Source: Piscicola geometra (taxonomy: Eukaryota > Annelida > Clitellata > Hirudinida > Piscicolidae). Taken from it: 64,000 nucleotides of DNA. Numbering within the stretch: the first letter of the stretch is position 1; each line of letters opens with the position of its first letter. The position numbers were made by a program, and so were the translations under genes. This document shows, one piece after another, positions 1 to 24,064 of the stretch. Location of the stretch: positions 2,239,402 through 2,303,401 of the forward strand of contig OX030960.1 in the NCBI GenBank assembly GCA_943735955.1, given 5' to 3'. The notes beneath the pieces were generated by a model. The model ran no database searches. It had not been told where the DNA came from and was given only the letters and a program-made list of their open reading frames with translations.

Positions 1-919
1 ACTGTTTTTATTCCGTTGCATTAAACAGGCTTATGCTACTTCATCATTGTATTTCCTACCGCATCTCAATTATAAATCTTAAAATTAAATTTTTTTATCC
101 CTCATAATGAGACAGCTCTTTTACAATGCGAGCCATTCATAAAAAGTAGCTTTTTCAATTGCTGGCACTTTGTCACTATTAAATATTCATGTAAATCGTT
201 TATTTAATGTCGCTTCATTTAACCCACAAAAAAAACATTTTATTTTATCGACTAACCTTCAATTAATCTTCCTCTCCTCTTGCCCCATTATAACATTAAT
301 CACTTCAACTTTTCATCTATCCACTCCATAATTCAAGTTATTCCTCATCAAAATCTTGCATTTACCCTTCATCATTGTCCTAAAAAACACTTGATCAATT
401 GCCAGGTCAACCAACAAGCCACGTCTCACTCAGCATTGCCATATATCAAACACCCAACCTCTCAACCCTTTATTCATCATCCTGACCTCCCTTCACGCAA
501 CCCTATTTCTTCGACCGAGCCACTCCCAACCCTGGAGCAGCAATTTGAAGAATACAACACTCCAATAACGACATTAAAACAACGAGTTAACAACGCAACA
601 GAGACAAAATACGATAGGCATTCGAAACTTATTTTTAATCTGCGCAGATCACTTTAACGACTCAGCACATTTTAGACTTTTATGCTTCGCTTTGAAACTT
701 TTGAAGATGGTTTTAAACGCGGATTTGGAAAGTCAACAAATATTTTATGCGCCATTTATCAAAATCTAAAAAACATAATTCATTTTAATGCTTTTGAAAG
801 AACTGACAACAGTCAAAGTTTCTAGTAAATAAAGCCGTGAAAGGAGTTGTAAGTGTCGAATGAAATATCAAATGAACACATCAGAAACTGATCAGTTAAA
901 CTTTGACTAGATCTTAAGA
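1..919. other. Upstream flank of wnt5, no gene seen
   Basis: AT-rich sequence before the proposed Wnt5 start codon. One open frame on the + strand (280-657) has low-complexity His/Pro/Ser-rich composition, no recognisable domain and no convincing splice partner, so I do not call it a gene. The 5' UTR and promoter of wnt5 presumably lie here, but I cannot point to a specific element. Confidence 0.5.
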
Positions 920-12778
<11,859 letters not shown>

Positions 12779-13827
12779 AGATGCATGAAAGACTGGTTTC
12801 TTGGGCCTTTGAGGTCTTTTAATGAAGTCACTGAGGCATGAAAAAATTAGCAAGCGCCTAGGACGATCTTGTAGAAACGTGTGTTTATACTATTGTATTA
12901 ACAAAAGTATTAATAATAGCCTATTTTCAAGTTTTATACTCTTATCTAAAGGTTTAATTAAAGTCAAATGATATTCTTAGAAGTATATTTTTGTAGTCTT
13001 CGTCGTTGGATATCGCAAAAATAGCTGATGACTCTTTACTAAATGTTTTAGTTGTTATAAATTTTTCAGAAAATGTATATAAATCTCGTCGATATTATCA
13101 AGACTTTATTTTTATGCTTGCATGGTTCAAGACAAAAACTTCTCTTACTCATGTGTCAAAGTGTAATAAAACATTCATTAACTCTTCTAACTATTTTCTT
13201 TTCTCAACGTTTTATCTCTTTATTTAGTTTTTGCTCTAAATTATTTCCGTCCGTGACGAGTTAAATGAAGAATGAACAAATGACATTTCTTATATAATCA
13301 TTGGTTTTCTTTCCTTTAGTCGAAAAAAAAATTGGAAAATGTTGGAAAAGTTCTTGTTTTAATGCATTAATGAATATTTATGAAATTGTTTTCTTCTAAC
13401 ATTCATGAAAATTTGCAGCCAAAATTCACTTCACAGTTTGTTCTTTACGACTGTAGCTGACTTAATTTTAAAGGCTCGGCATAATGAGTCGTTACACTTC
13501 GCTCTGAAAAAACATCAGCCCCGGCATTGAATCTTGTGTTCTATTTCCGTTTGCATTTAATAAATAAACTTATGCTTTCAGTTTTGAAAAAAAGTCTGTT
13601 GTTTTTGTTTTGTGTGTCGTCGTCTTTGTTTTTTAAATGTTCTTTTTGTTAAGTTTATCTTTTTGAAAAAAATTAAATTTATAAATCTGCTAATATTTCA
13701 TCTTTTGTTGAGCTAGTGATTTAATTTTAGTTTTTTTATTAATTATAAAATTTTAATATCGGTAAAAAGAATAAAAATCCAATAAAAAATCATATTAAAT
13801 AATCATTAAATTGTTTGCTAGAAACAT

Positions 13828-13833
<6 letters not shown>

Positions 13834-13865
<32 letters not shown>
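13834..13865. repeat. (TC)n microsatellite
   Basis: Sixteen or so TC dinucleotides in the wnt5 3' flank. Confidence 0.95.
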
Positions 13866-13868
<3 letters not shown>

Positions 13869-16800
13869 ATACCGCAATGTATTTATTGGCTTGAATTATG
13901 TTCCCAGTCCTTGAAGCGTGTTGATGCATTTGAGGCATCTTTCAAGTTAAAGCTCTTTTGATGTTTCTCTAAATCAAATAAAGAAAACTATTAAATCAGT
14001 TGGCATCAGAGTGGCTTATGAAAAATTACGCATAAATCTTTCATTCTTCTGCCATCAACTTACATACTCCAAGTTAATTTTCTGATTTTTTCCATTTTTT
14101 TCACTTTTCTGCCATTAATCATAGCTTATCGTTGAAGTTATTCCACTTGGTTATTCAACTCAGAATTCAGAGATGATAAAAATATGGCATAAAACATTTT
14201 TGGTACTATCTAAACCAGCGGTTCTTTCATTTTTAGAAGCCGCGGATCATTAGGCTTTTTTATATAGTCTTTGCGGTCCACTAATACCAAAATAAAAACG
14301 AGAACTCAATTTTTATAACTATCCAATTGAGAGAGACAAAATATACATGCACTAGGGTGTTTCTTAAAGCTAAAAATATCAAGATAGTGTTGGCCAGTCT
14401 TTCAGTGCGTGATACCTTGAACGCTATTTCGTCCAAGCCTTGGCAAGATCTATTTTTGGTCAGTCTATTTTGTCCCTAATTCTCCGCAAACAAAAACTGC
14501 AAAGACAAATGACAGTTGTGAATACTTTATTTTTTGAAGCTTTATTAAGAGTTACAATGAAAAATATCAAAGTTATTATTTAATAGCCATCTGAGTAGCA
14601 ACCCCAATCGACTTATGCAAATGAGCAAAAGTCTTAAAATTTAAATTATGCTTTATTCTATCAAAATAAAAAGACAAGTGCATGAAAGACAATTTTATTA
14701 TCTTTTAAATTAGTATTTTATCAATAAATTATATATTATGTAAGCTTACAAATAAAAGGATTTTAATCAAAATATCCCTTGAATCTAGCGTAACGTTAAA
14801 AAGCTATAATATTGTGGCAGCTACTTTTTATACGTACTTATTCATATTTTAATTCGCCTAATTAAAGAAATTACTAATAATTTTGAATTACACATAATTA
14901 GATTCGTCTTTAAATAATCTATCATTAAATTTTTCTCAAGTTGAATAAATATTGAGTGAGAAGCCAGATAACTCGAGACAAAGCTTTAGATTTAGTTTTT
15001 CGAGAATCAAAAAAAGATAGTTTTACTTTAAAAAATTATTGAAAAAGTATATGATATACTCAATAAAATTTTGTGAAAAAAATTTAACTTTTTTTTTAGT
15101 TTAAAAAATTCAATTTTTTTTAAGTTTAAAAAATAGATCATAAAGTGTACATGCTTTCGACTTAACACAAATTTGATCAAGTCAGCACATCTCCAATTTT
15201 TTTGTCCGCTACACATTCTATTGCAATAGTGCAGAATACTTCGTTAAATAATTAACTTAATTTGTTTTCTTGATTTGTAAGTGAATATTTTAATTTAATT
15301 TGAAGTTTTACAGATTTATTCTTTTTAATTAATAACATTTACTATTTTTTATCAACTTTTAGACTTCATAATTTATTAATAATGAATTTTCTTGGTCTTA
15401 TGTGTAAAGCCCTTGGCATCTCATGTCAAAATATTAAAACTAGATTATCACAAGAAAATTCTTTAAGCAAAGGAATAGTTCTAGTACTTAGTCAATGAAA
15501 AATGAGGAAAAAATTAAAGACGAAGAAAATGCAGTTGTGAAGTTTCTTAATCCGTTCAAGAAACCTGGTTATTATCGATGGCCAGAAAAACAGGATGTCT
15601 CGAAAAAATTTGTTTTATGTAAAATTAAAGCTCTAACTCTAGTATTTCTAAAAGACATTTGTTTATTGAAAAACATGAAACTATTAAAAAACTGTATGAT
15701 AAGTATAATGCCACATTTTTTTGATGATTGAAAAATTTATTAAATATTAGTTTCAGCCTTTGCAAATTGAATAAACGTAATTAAACAGTTTTTTTCCTTC
15801 CCTGAGAACATTGTTAATATATGTAAGGCTGAATTATTTTAATTTTCGATTCCTCAGAAACAAATTGCTAATTATTTTATACCTTAAAAAAGTATATAAT
15901 AATTAATATAAATAATCTAAGTAAGAGTTGATTTCTTCCATAAGTGAAGCTTTAATAATGTTAATAACTTTATCATTTTGTAAAGATATTTTTTTTAAAC
16001 TTTCAATTCTGATTTCTTATATGATATAAGTTATATCAAATTAATTAAAATATTGATTTACGAAAAAAAACAAAAGTTATGACAAAAAAACAATATTGCT
16101 TATAGATTATGAAGTAAAAACGGCACAAAAAATGTGCTATTTTTACATTTTAAAATAAGTATAACTTTTTTTAAACAAAAAAATAAAATTTGGTTAACGT
16201 ATTCAAAATCAGTAAATCAAAATCTACAATTTAGGTATTTAAATTTTTTTAATGAGCAAGTTATAAAAATCGATTGGGGTTGCTAATCTGAGCCTTTTCA
16301 TTTTTGTACTTTGGTCGTTAACTGCAACATGGCATCAACTGCTGATGTCATAAAATTTATAAAACAGTTTTTATGATCTTCGACTACTTTAAAAAGATTT
16401 TGTTTCTGTTCTTAACTGTGTGTCAAACTGAAGTTGAACTCTTGAATCAGCGCAGCCCACGTCCAGGCAAGTCATTGATGACTGTTCATAACATGGTCTT
16501 TAAATATTTTTTTTATTTAATCATTTTTATTTTTGTTTTAGTTATTAAGCTTTACAAACTTAACAGTTAATAATCTTTCAGTATTACAAGGTTTAAATGA
16601 ATAATTAAGATAATTTAATCTTCTGCTACAACTCATTGTTCTCATTGATTTACTTATCGCTGACCAAAGACCAAACAGCAAAATAAATTTTTTTGATCAA
16701 ATAGGTTAATTTTGTTAGATTACGTTAATTAAATTATTCAGAAATTGAATTAGTGTTAAATAGTTTGCTTAAAAAACGTTTCCAGAAACACTGAACAGAG

Positions 16801-17142
16801 CTTTGCGGACTACAACTTTAAGAAGTCCTGATTTAACAGGTTTATTTATTGAATCCATTAGACCTGAAAAGAAATACCGTAGAACACCATGCAGAAGACG
16901 CATTTTGTTACCGTTAAAATTCACTTTTAAAAGCTAGTGCGCCTTATACATGGGTTTGCCATATATAAAACTTGATATCTCCAAGGCACATTACCAGGCA
17001 CGAATGCTTTACTAATAAATAACTGCTTCAATGGTAGAAAGAAAGAAAAAAATATATTTCTTTAAACTTCAACTTGAAATAACACCTTTTTTTTCAAGAA
17101 ATAAATACATTTCAAATAGTAACATTATAACTATCACTAAAG

Positions 17143-17275
17143 CAGGGGCGGCCATCTGCTGCAAATCTTGAGGGGTTCTACCCAGAATGGGCGGCGATCC
17201 TAGAAGGGTTCTGAAGTCACTACCAAAAAGTTGGGGGGTCTGGACCCCAGGACCCCTCCAGAATTGCCGCCCATG
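17143..17275. mobile_element. MITE, CAGGGGCGG family, copy 1
   Basis: Starts CAGGGGCGGCCATCTGC and ends in CCGCCCATG, the near inverse. The interior carries a GGGGTC...GACCCC motif shared with copies at 37393 and 42968. Flanking octamers cactaaag and cttcaaag are partly alike, as a worn 8-bp target duplication would be. Ends and 8-bp duplication suggest a non-autonomous hAT element. Confidence 0.7.
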
Positions 17276-17999
17276 CTTCAAAGAGATCAATTTCTTTGTA
17301 AAAGTTTTTCTCTTTGAATTATTACTAATAATTTATTAGTTATAGTTATAGTTATGAATGCTCCCCTTCAAAGAAACGAAAAAGCACTACAACTTGGAAG
17401 CAAAATGCGAGACAAATGTTTGTAATCATTATCATCAATCTCACTAAAAAATCAAATTATCGTTTAAACTTTGCACGTTGTTTTTGAATCGCATTTTTAC
17501 CTGTTTTGCATTATTCGAAATTTTCTAAATGCAAAATTAAGTTTTTGAATGACATAGATTTGAGAACAAAAATTAATTAGTCTCAGTTTTCTGGAAAATT
17601 TTTTTCTTTTTCAAAAATTTACTTTTTCTCAATTTGACCGATCAGACACGGGATGCGCTCTATGCACGGTAATAGTTGCAATCCTACCCGACAGGTGGGC
17701 TGACAAGCATGTGTCCATGGTTACAACATTTATTTAGTTCAAAGCTGAATACCATCAAAATAGAGTGGATTATCTAAGAAGACTTGAGTTGAAATGTCGA
17801 ACAAAAAAACAAACAAAAAGACTGTAAGATTTATGTGTGGTTGAATGAATTAACACATGAGTCTAGCTTAATCTTTCAGTTTTTATATTTTTGATAGGTC
17901 TGAAAAAGCATGAAAATATTATTTATAAGATGCATTAACATTATTACCCTTCTTTCGGTTGATTTAATTCTGAGTTAACCATCAAGCACCAACTCACTC

Positions 18000-18999
18000 A
18001 TGCAACCACACCAGGCAGTCCCCCAAAGCAACTGCAGAGGGGCAGACCTGGCCAGCACCTCAAGACAGAGGTTCAGAGAGGAAGTGCTCGCAAAGGTTAT
18101 GAATGGTTTCATTTGGATTAAGCAGATGTTTAAGGAGCCTTGGAGTCTCTGTGGTTTTGGAGATCTGTGACGGTGTATTTAATATTCGATTCCATATAAT
18201 TTTTTGGGATTTCCAGATTACATTTTCTTCAATCGGCAGGAAAGCTTAAGCAGACTAAAGTTGTACATGGACATTAAAGAAGCTAGGAAAGACAATGAAG
18301 GTGTGGTGGTAATTCTTGATAATCTTTTGTGCATTACTACTTAATGAAGAACTTATGATGTTGAAGTATGAATAAAAAACGCTTCAAGTTTCATTTTTCT
18401 CTTATTTTCCAAAAGAAATCTGAATTTGTTCTATTTAAATATTTTCCATTATTATTGAGACTAAGATGTCTTACAAAATGTTCGCTGTGCCAGAATCAAG
18501 TTCGAAGCAGTGTGAAGTGCTCAAGGCCAGGGTGGAACGAAGCATGCCGAAGCCACAGCAGAACCTCCTTGACCTGGCTGAGAAGTACTCTTCCATGCAT
18601 ATCGAAGTCAGTTTGCGATTTAATGTTTCGTTACATTTAGTCTGTTTTGAAATGTAAAATAGAACTAAACATTTGAGTCGGCATCTTTTTCAATCGATTT
18701 CAAAACTGAGGGGTTTTTCTAAAAGTATCTTAGTGTTTTTCATAATACCTTCTCAGCACCAGCACAAGATCAAGAAGGTGGATATTGAAAGGGTGCCAGT
18801 GGTGGTGTTGAGTGAGATCGAACCAAGCAAGAAACTTCTCTTTCACACTAGCAGCAACTCGGAATACGGCTGGTGGGCTGGTGCAGGGGCGGATAACAGT
18901 GTGGGAGAGATGGCGCGCAGTGGAACACGGGGCAGGAAGAATGTGATCAGAGAAACGTTCTACAGACGCAATGGAGTTGGCGAGTGCATGGCTGTGTAG
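18000..18999 (+). CDS. Small conserved-looking protein, four exons, family uncertain
   Basis: Phase-consistent exons 18000-18105, 18217-18300, 18494-18606 and 18757-18999 give 181 residues. Exon 2 reads through as a charged helical segment (SLSRLKLYMDIKEARKDNE). The last exon holds a TSSNSEYGWW motif followed by RETFYRRNGV near the C-terminus. Short basic proteins with an S/T-rich YGWR/YGWW-type motif occur among axonemal microtubule inner proteins, so a ciliary role is a guess; I could not name a family. There is no signal peptide or membrane segment. It lies tail-to-tail with the Josephin gene, 383 bp apart. The acceptor of exon 3 was chosen because it alone keeps the frame after exon 2. 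The first Met may not be the true start, and an upstream exon is possible. That this is a real gene is supported by clean splice phases and codon-like composition. Confidence 0.65.
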
Positions 19000-19382
19000 G
19001 TGTGCGCGTGGAGTTTGGAACACTTGAAACGTTTGAGTCATGAGCCTTGCTCGTTATATTTCAAAACTTCACTTGATCGTACATTGAAATCGCAGAAGAA
19101 GCCAGCTTTTTGAAAGTAAGATAAAAAGTGGAAAACCAGAAAATAAAGAAAAAAAAATACACTTGCAGAATGGTATCATAGCTTTGATCACATTTTACCG
19201 TCTCTTACCATATATTAAATGCTTTATGATGAAGTTATGATAATGATACATTCTAAAATTATACTATTCTGAAAACTCTTCATAATACTGTATCTTGTAG
19301 AAAGCGTATGCCTTAATTGATCCACATTAACAACTGTTACAAGCATTGACATTATGTCCACTAAGATTATAAATAGAAATCG

Positions 19383-20065
19383 CTAAGAAATCTTTCTAAC
19401 AAGGAATATAGAAGTGCGTTCTTCTTTAATTTTTTCCTGCAAGAAGGAAATGAGCTGATCATGGCTGCCGATGATCTTGGGAGAGGATAATTTGGAATCT
19501 AGGTTGTAGTAAACATTGTTGATGTCTCTGACACAGTACCAATGGTTTTGGAAAGAGGGAATAGAAAGAGAGCCTAAGTGGTAGTGGTTGTAGCAGTTGA
19601 TGATGAAGCCCAAGCAATGTGTCAAGTCCTCTGAGTTTATATCTCTGTGTTGGAGGGTTTTTGTATGATAAGCTGGAAATGGTTTATTGAAAGAAGTTTA
19701 AACAGAAATGCTTCTGCGAAAGATTAAAAACATTATAATCGTCAACAAAAAACCTACTTTCTCTTGTCGAACCACTGAAAATCATATCCTTGCGTCTCTA
19801 GGGCGGCGGTGATGACGTTGATGTCATAGTTGCCCAAGCCAATGTAACTTCGATGGGGATTGAACCACTTCTTGGGAGTCAAACTGCAGTTTAAAATTTT
19901 ACTGGTAATTTCTATTTTGAGAAAATATAGTCCAAATTATGCTTACGACTCAGAGATGAGATCAAGTTGATTTTTAGTGAAGAGAGGACTTTGGAAAAGA
20001 TTGTTGAGCGAGTGAAGTGCGCACAACGCAAGATGTTGTCGTTCGTGGTAGATATCCGTGTGCAT
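19383..20065 (-). CDS. JOSD: Josephin-domain deubiquitinase (JOSD1/JOSD2 type)
   Basis: Three exons on the minus strand, 20065-19947, 19883-19758 and 19644-19383, encode 168 residues, close to JOSD2 (188) and JOSD1 (202). The whole protein is one Josephin domain, a cysteine protease that removes ubiquitin. Catalytic residues are visible: Cys15 in HLALCALHSLNN, His116 in QNHWYCVRD and Asp131 in YYNLDSK, the position of ataxin-3 Asn134. The middle exon holds the conserved WFNPHRSYIGLGNYDINVI run. All three junctions keep frame (phases 2, 2), and the start ATG sits 14 codons before the catalytic Cys as in the family. No ubiquitin-interacting motifs follow, so this is the short JOSD class, not ataxin-3. 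It lies 355 bp downstream of WDR77 on the same strand. I cannot separate JOSD1 from JOSD2; an invertebrate pro-orthologue is likely. Confidence 0.93.
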
Positions 20066-20420
20066 TTTAGATCTGGAAGATAATATTTATCTTTTATTTA
20101 TGTTAATAGTTATAGAAAGTAAATAAATAAATACGGTCAAACTGCTAACCATATTTTTTGATGACAGATTACTTTCTGGACAAAGAAATAGAAAGAGCAT
20201 TTGAAATACAATATGCTTAAATTCGAATTTTAAAATCAGAAACCAAACTAGACCACAACCTTGAAACTATTTATTAAAACGTAAATTTTGAGTGACAATT
20301 TATTTCCAAGTATTTACGTTGTAGAAGCTGTTCACACAGACATGTGATGTTTTTAATATTCACCAATGATATTTAAAAAATCTATTTAAACTGAATACAT
20401 AAAAAAAGTTACACCTTTTA

Positions 20421-22753
20421 CTAATTATCGCCTGAATCACTTATAGAAGATTGAAGAGGCTTGGAGACGTCATGGAAGATGACACGACCATCCCAAGAGC
20501 AGGATACTAACAATCTGCATGATGAGCTCCAAGCCACCCCCTTCACAAAGTCACAATGACTGCTGTTCTTGTATCTGGGTGGTTGTGATAATGATGATAA
20601 AATTCAATATATACATTTATATTAGAGCTGTGCTTTTTTCCATGTTAACTTTCGATTAACGCGGTAATTAATTAGCGCTGTTAAATATTTTAACGAATTA
20701 AAAAAAAATTAATGCATTTAAAAATTGTAATGCATTTAAATGTATCAAAATTAAACTGTTTTTGCGGTGTTGGCTACATTGTCAGCAAATTAACACAAAC
20801 ACTATTTTAATTTACTGTCAAAATACGAATAGAGAAAATTGCATTTCATCATTTCTTGTAGATTTTCAACAGAACTTCTAGGCGGTGAAAAAAACGTAAT
20901 ATGTTCAATAGTTTTACCTGCAATTTGACACCCTACACAAGAATTATGCACTTTCAAAAGATGATCCAGGTTTTGTTTGTTGGTCTATATCGTTCACAGC
21001 CTGACAGACGCAGGCCATGTTAGAATGGTTCTGAGAACCATGGTTCTTACGCACCAGAGGCGCCACTCCACACGACGTACACATCTTTTAACGCATACGT
21101 CGCAAACAATAGGTATATGATAGTTCACGGTTGCTCCTAAAGGATTCGAACAGACAACCTTTGAGTTGCAAGTCCGACGTCTACCATTTAAGCCAACCCG
21201 CTGTCATTCGTTAAAAAAATCTTTCCGAACTGGAGCAGAGAAAGTTTACTAAAAATATCCGATGGTTAAGAATTGCCACATCATTGACCCCCAATTTAAA
21301 AACTTTAAATGTCTTTAAAGGAATGAAAGAGAAGCAACGTGGAAAGAGCTGAAGAAACTATGGGATGGAAAAAAGCTTAAAAACTATACAGCCTTCACTA
21401 AACAAGCGACTTCAGATTCTGAAGATAAAAATCCTAAATTATAACATAGTCAATAATTCAATGTTATAGAACAGAATCTGAATTAGGCTTTGAGAGTTGT
21501 CCTCTTGTTTGGTGGCAGCAACACGAAGGGGCATATCCGGCTCTTGCGAAACCGGCAAGAAAGTACTTGTCATCTCCTGCAAGTACAGTTCCATGTGAAC
21601 GTCTATTCAGCTTGTCAGGACACATAGGTAGCAAGAAAAGTCTTTAGATCCAACTAATGTCGAATTTTTTTTTTTGCTTGAGTAACTGACTCAGAACGGA
21701 TGTGTGACAATTGCATTTTTTTATCATCTATGGATTCTTTTTTCTCTTTCAAATGTGGATTCATTTTATAAATAAATTCTTATACAATTTCTATTAAATT
21801 TTTGAGAAATTTTTAACTAAATATAATTTTATACTAATGTCAAATATGCTAAAAACATTGTGTTAAAATACGATTAAAGCACGATTAAAATTATTAATCG
21901 AACAATTAACGGTGATTAAAATTTTTAATCATGTAACAGCTCTAATTTATATTATATTTTTAGTATATAAAATTATGTTATATTAATACATAAAGCAAAA
22001 AAATCGAGAGGGTTTTCCTAATTGCTAGCACAACTCACTCAGAAGTGATGGAATGATCTTTGTTCAGTCTGGAAACAACAACTGTGAGGTCGTCTGAACA
22101 CGTGGCCAGCAGATCAGGACTGTAGTGTGAGGTTGGAAGAAAAGTCAAGTTTACAAAGTTGAATTGAACAGCCAGGTTATCACAAATCAGACGAACCTGG
22201 CAGACGAAAACTGTATTCTGTTCACGTCCAAGTTGTGTGGCGTAGTCCTGGCCAGAGGAGCCTTCAAAGACCTCGTATCCATCGTGACCACCTCACCAGC
22301 CTCTGAACCAACCATCAAGAAGGTAGGATCGCTTGGAATGTAGGCCACGACAGTGGGAATGAGGTCAGTGAAAGAAGCTGGAGAGAACAATTTGGAAGAT
22401 ACATTAAAAGTGAACGGCGTCAATGAAGAGTCTTAAACGACTCCGCACTATTCGAGCACTCACATGACATGACAACCGGCTTCAGCTTCCTCAGATCCCA
22501 ACAGAGCATTCTCTTGTCCTGCAGACAATGCATTCAGTGAATTGTAAGACCAACAAGAATGTTCACTATAACTGTTTATATTTGAATATATTGTATAAAA
22601 CTACATTCATATATAACTATATTCAAATATGAACGGTTTTAATATAAGAGAGAATTGCACTCCTTACATATGAACAAGTGGTCAGCAGGTCAGGAGAATG
22701 TGGGTGGAAGCAAGTTCCTGACACAAGCTCTGAGTGGCCTATGAAATGAAAAC

Positions 22754-22835
<82 letters not shown>

Positions 22836-22839
22836 CTAC

Positions 22840-22905
<66 letters not shown>

Positions 22906-22968
22906 AAGTAGTAGTAGTAGTAGTAGTAGTAATAGTAGTAGTAGTAGTAGTAGTAGTAATAGTAGTAA

Positions 22969-23047
<79 letters not shown>

Positions 23048-23049
23048 CT

Positions 23050-23089
<40 letters not shown>

Positions 23090-24064
23090 CTTAGTAGTAG
23101 TAATAGTATTAGTAGTAGTAGTAGTAGTGGTGGTAGTATTAAAAGTAGTGATAAACTTAGTCACAGAGAAGAGTGTTCAATATGAATAAATGATTCCATA
23201 CCTGTGTAAGCTGCCTGTGTGCTACAATCATCAGCACTCCATATCTTCAGCCTGGTGTTTTGGTCATTGAAGTGGCAATGCATTATAAAATGAAAGTATT
23301 AATATTATTTTTTTATTTTATAGATGTCACAAAAATCTTACTGGCAATCAGATGAAGTAGTGGCGAATCTTGATTGGTCAGAATTGACATCCAATGAGAG
23401 GACAGCATCATCATGACCAACTTCCACCTTCATTTCAAGAATATCTTTAGCACCATCCCCTGGCAGTTGCCACATTGAAACCTCGCCTGTAATGATATTG
23501 TGTCTTTAAAAAAAATTATGAAACAAAATTGATAAATTCAATGTATTTTATGAAATGCTTAAAAATCTTTTAAAGTCTTATTATCTTAAAACAGTAATAC
23601 TAAAATCGCCTTCTACAGAGTTTAAGTCTTAAACTCTAAGTTATTTCATTGTGAAACCTGAATCATGTGTGGTGATGGCTCTGATGTGCTTGGATAGGTA
23701 CTTGACGTTTGTGATGCTGTTTTCAGAGAATGATGTGTGAGAGGGTGCTTGGTGGAATGGGCCTGGTTTTGTGCCCTTTTGAGTCAGCTTGGTGTAAAGA
23801 GAGAGTTTGCCCTTCCAGTACCTGTTGGTCAAGCTCGAGGTGGCTACTAGAAAAGACTCATCTGAGAGGGGAAAAATATTTTGATTTGATTTTAGATATT
23901 TTTTAATAACTTAGAGTAAACATTGGGAAATTTTATTTTGCAAAACTAGATAAGATGAATTTGAAAATAAGATACTAAAATCCACCATTTGTAAAAGCGA
24001 TATCATCATGGAAGGTGCAAGTGTGCCAGTGGTTTTTTTGAACAGCAAAATTTTCGCCAGACAT
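20421..24064 (-). CDS. WDR77: Methylosome protein 50 (WDR77/MEP50), WD40 protein, nine exons
   Basis: Minus-strand exons 24064-23986, 23861-23658, 23486-23342, 23251-23202, 22738-22668, 22518-22464, 22377-22197, 22119-22039 and 20574-20421 total 1020 nt, or 339 residues (human WDR77 has 342). All phases agree. WD-repeat phrases appear in order: DSGEVSMWQL, DCQLKIWSADD, HSPDLLTTCSYDKRMLCWDL, EAGEVVTMDTRSL, SPDLLATCSDDLTVVVSRL and, at the C-terminus, CDFVKGVAWSSSCRLL with SCSWDGRVIFHDVSKPL, which mirrors the HRDFVR/GWDHQVV end of vertebrate WDR77. The protein is the obligate partner of PRMT5, presenting histone and Sm-protein substrates for symmetric arginine dimethylation. Its intron 4 is almost wholly (ACT)n, and its intron 8 carries an intact-ended hAT element. 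Its start codon is 851 bp from that of the divergent kinase gene. Confidence 0.92.
20623..21944 (+). mobile_element. hAT transposon in WDR77 intron 8
   Basis: Terminal inverted repeats TAGAGCTG...CAGCTCTA are flanked by a perfect 8-bp duplication ATTTATAT (20615-20622 and 21945-21952), the hAT signature. Near 21500-21625 the + strand encodes a worn C-terminal dimerisation segment with WWQQHEGAYPALAKPARKYL and then STVPCERLFSLSG, the family's last conserved block. The rest of the transposase is eroded or missing, so the copy is non-autonomous. It lies in opposite orientation to its host gene. Confidence 0.9.
21129..21199 (-). repeat. tRNA-like SINE head inside the hAT element
   Basis: Read on the minus strand this stretch begins GGTTGGCTTAAATGGTAGAC, with an A-box-like TGGCTTAAATGG, and about 45 bases on has a B box GTTCGAATCC. 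The ends GGTTG... and ...GCAACC can pair as an acceptor stem. The anticodon arm (TTGCAA loop) pairs poorly, so this is more likely a tRNA-derived SINE head than a functional tRNA gene. Confidence 0.55.
22752..23150. repeat. (AGT)n microsatellite filling WDR77 intron 4
   Basis: Around 130 AGT triplets with rare ATT, CTT and AAG variants. It occupies most of the 463-bp intron between WDR77 exons 4 and 5. Poly-Val and poly-Thr frames over it are artefacts. Confidence 0.97.

Larger units (their letters stand above)
12779..17999. other. AT-rich intergenic region with decayed repeats
   Basis: Holds the wnt5 3' UTR (several AATAAA-like signals, e.g. in 13000-13600), a (TC)n tract at 13834-13865, and a stretch starting near 14217 whose beginning (CAGCGGTTCT...CGCGGATCA) resembles a hAT-type terminal repeat. 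A short open frame at 15495-15731 (+) contains the phrase PGYYRWPEKQDV, which looks like transposon-derived protein but is too short to assign. A small MITE lies at 17143-17275. No host gene was recognised. Confidence 0.55.

Noticed and set aside
280..657. 125-codon frame upstream of wnt5
   Set aside because: Low-complexity composition, no domain, and AT-rich codons unlike the confirmed exons of the window.
22734..23189. Poly-Val/poly-Thr open frames
   Set aside because: Artefact of the (AGT)n tract inside a WDR77 intron.
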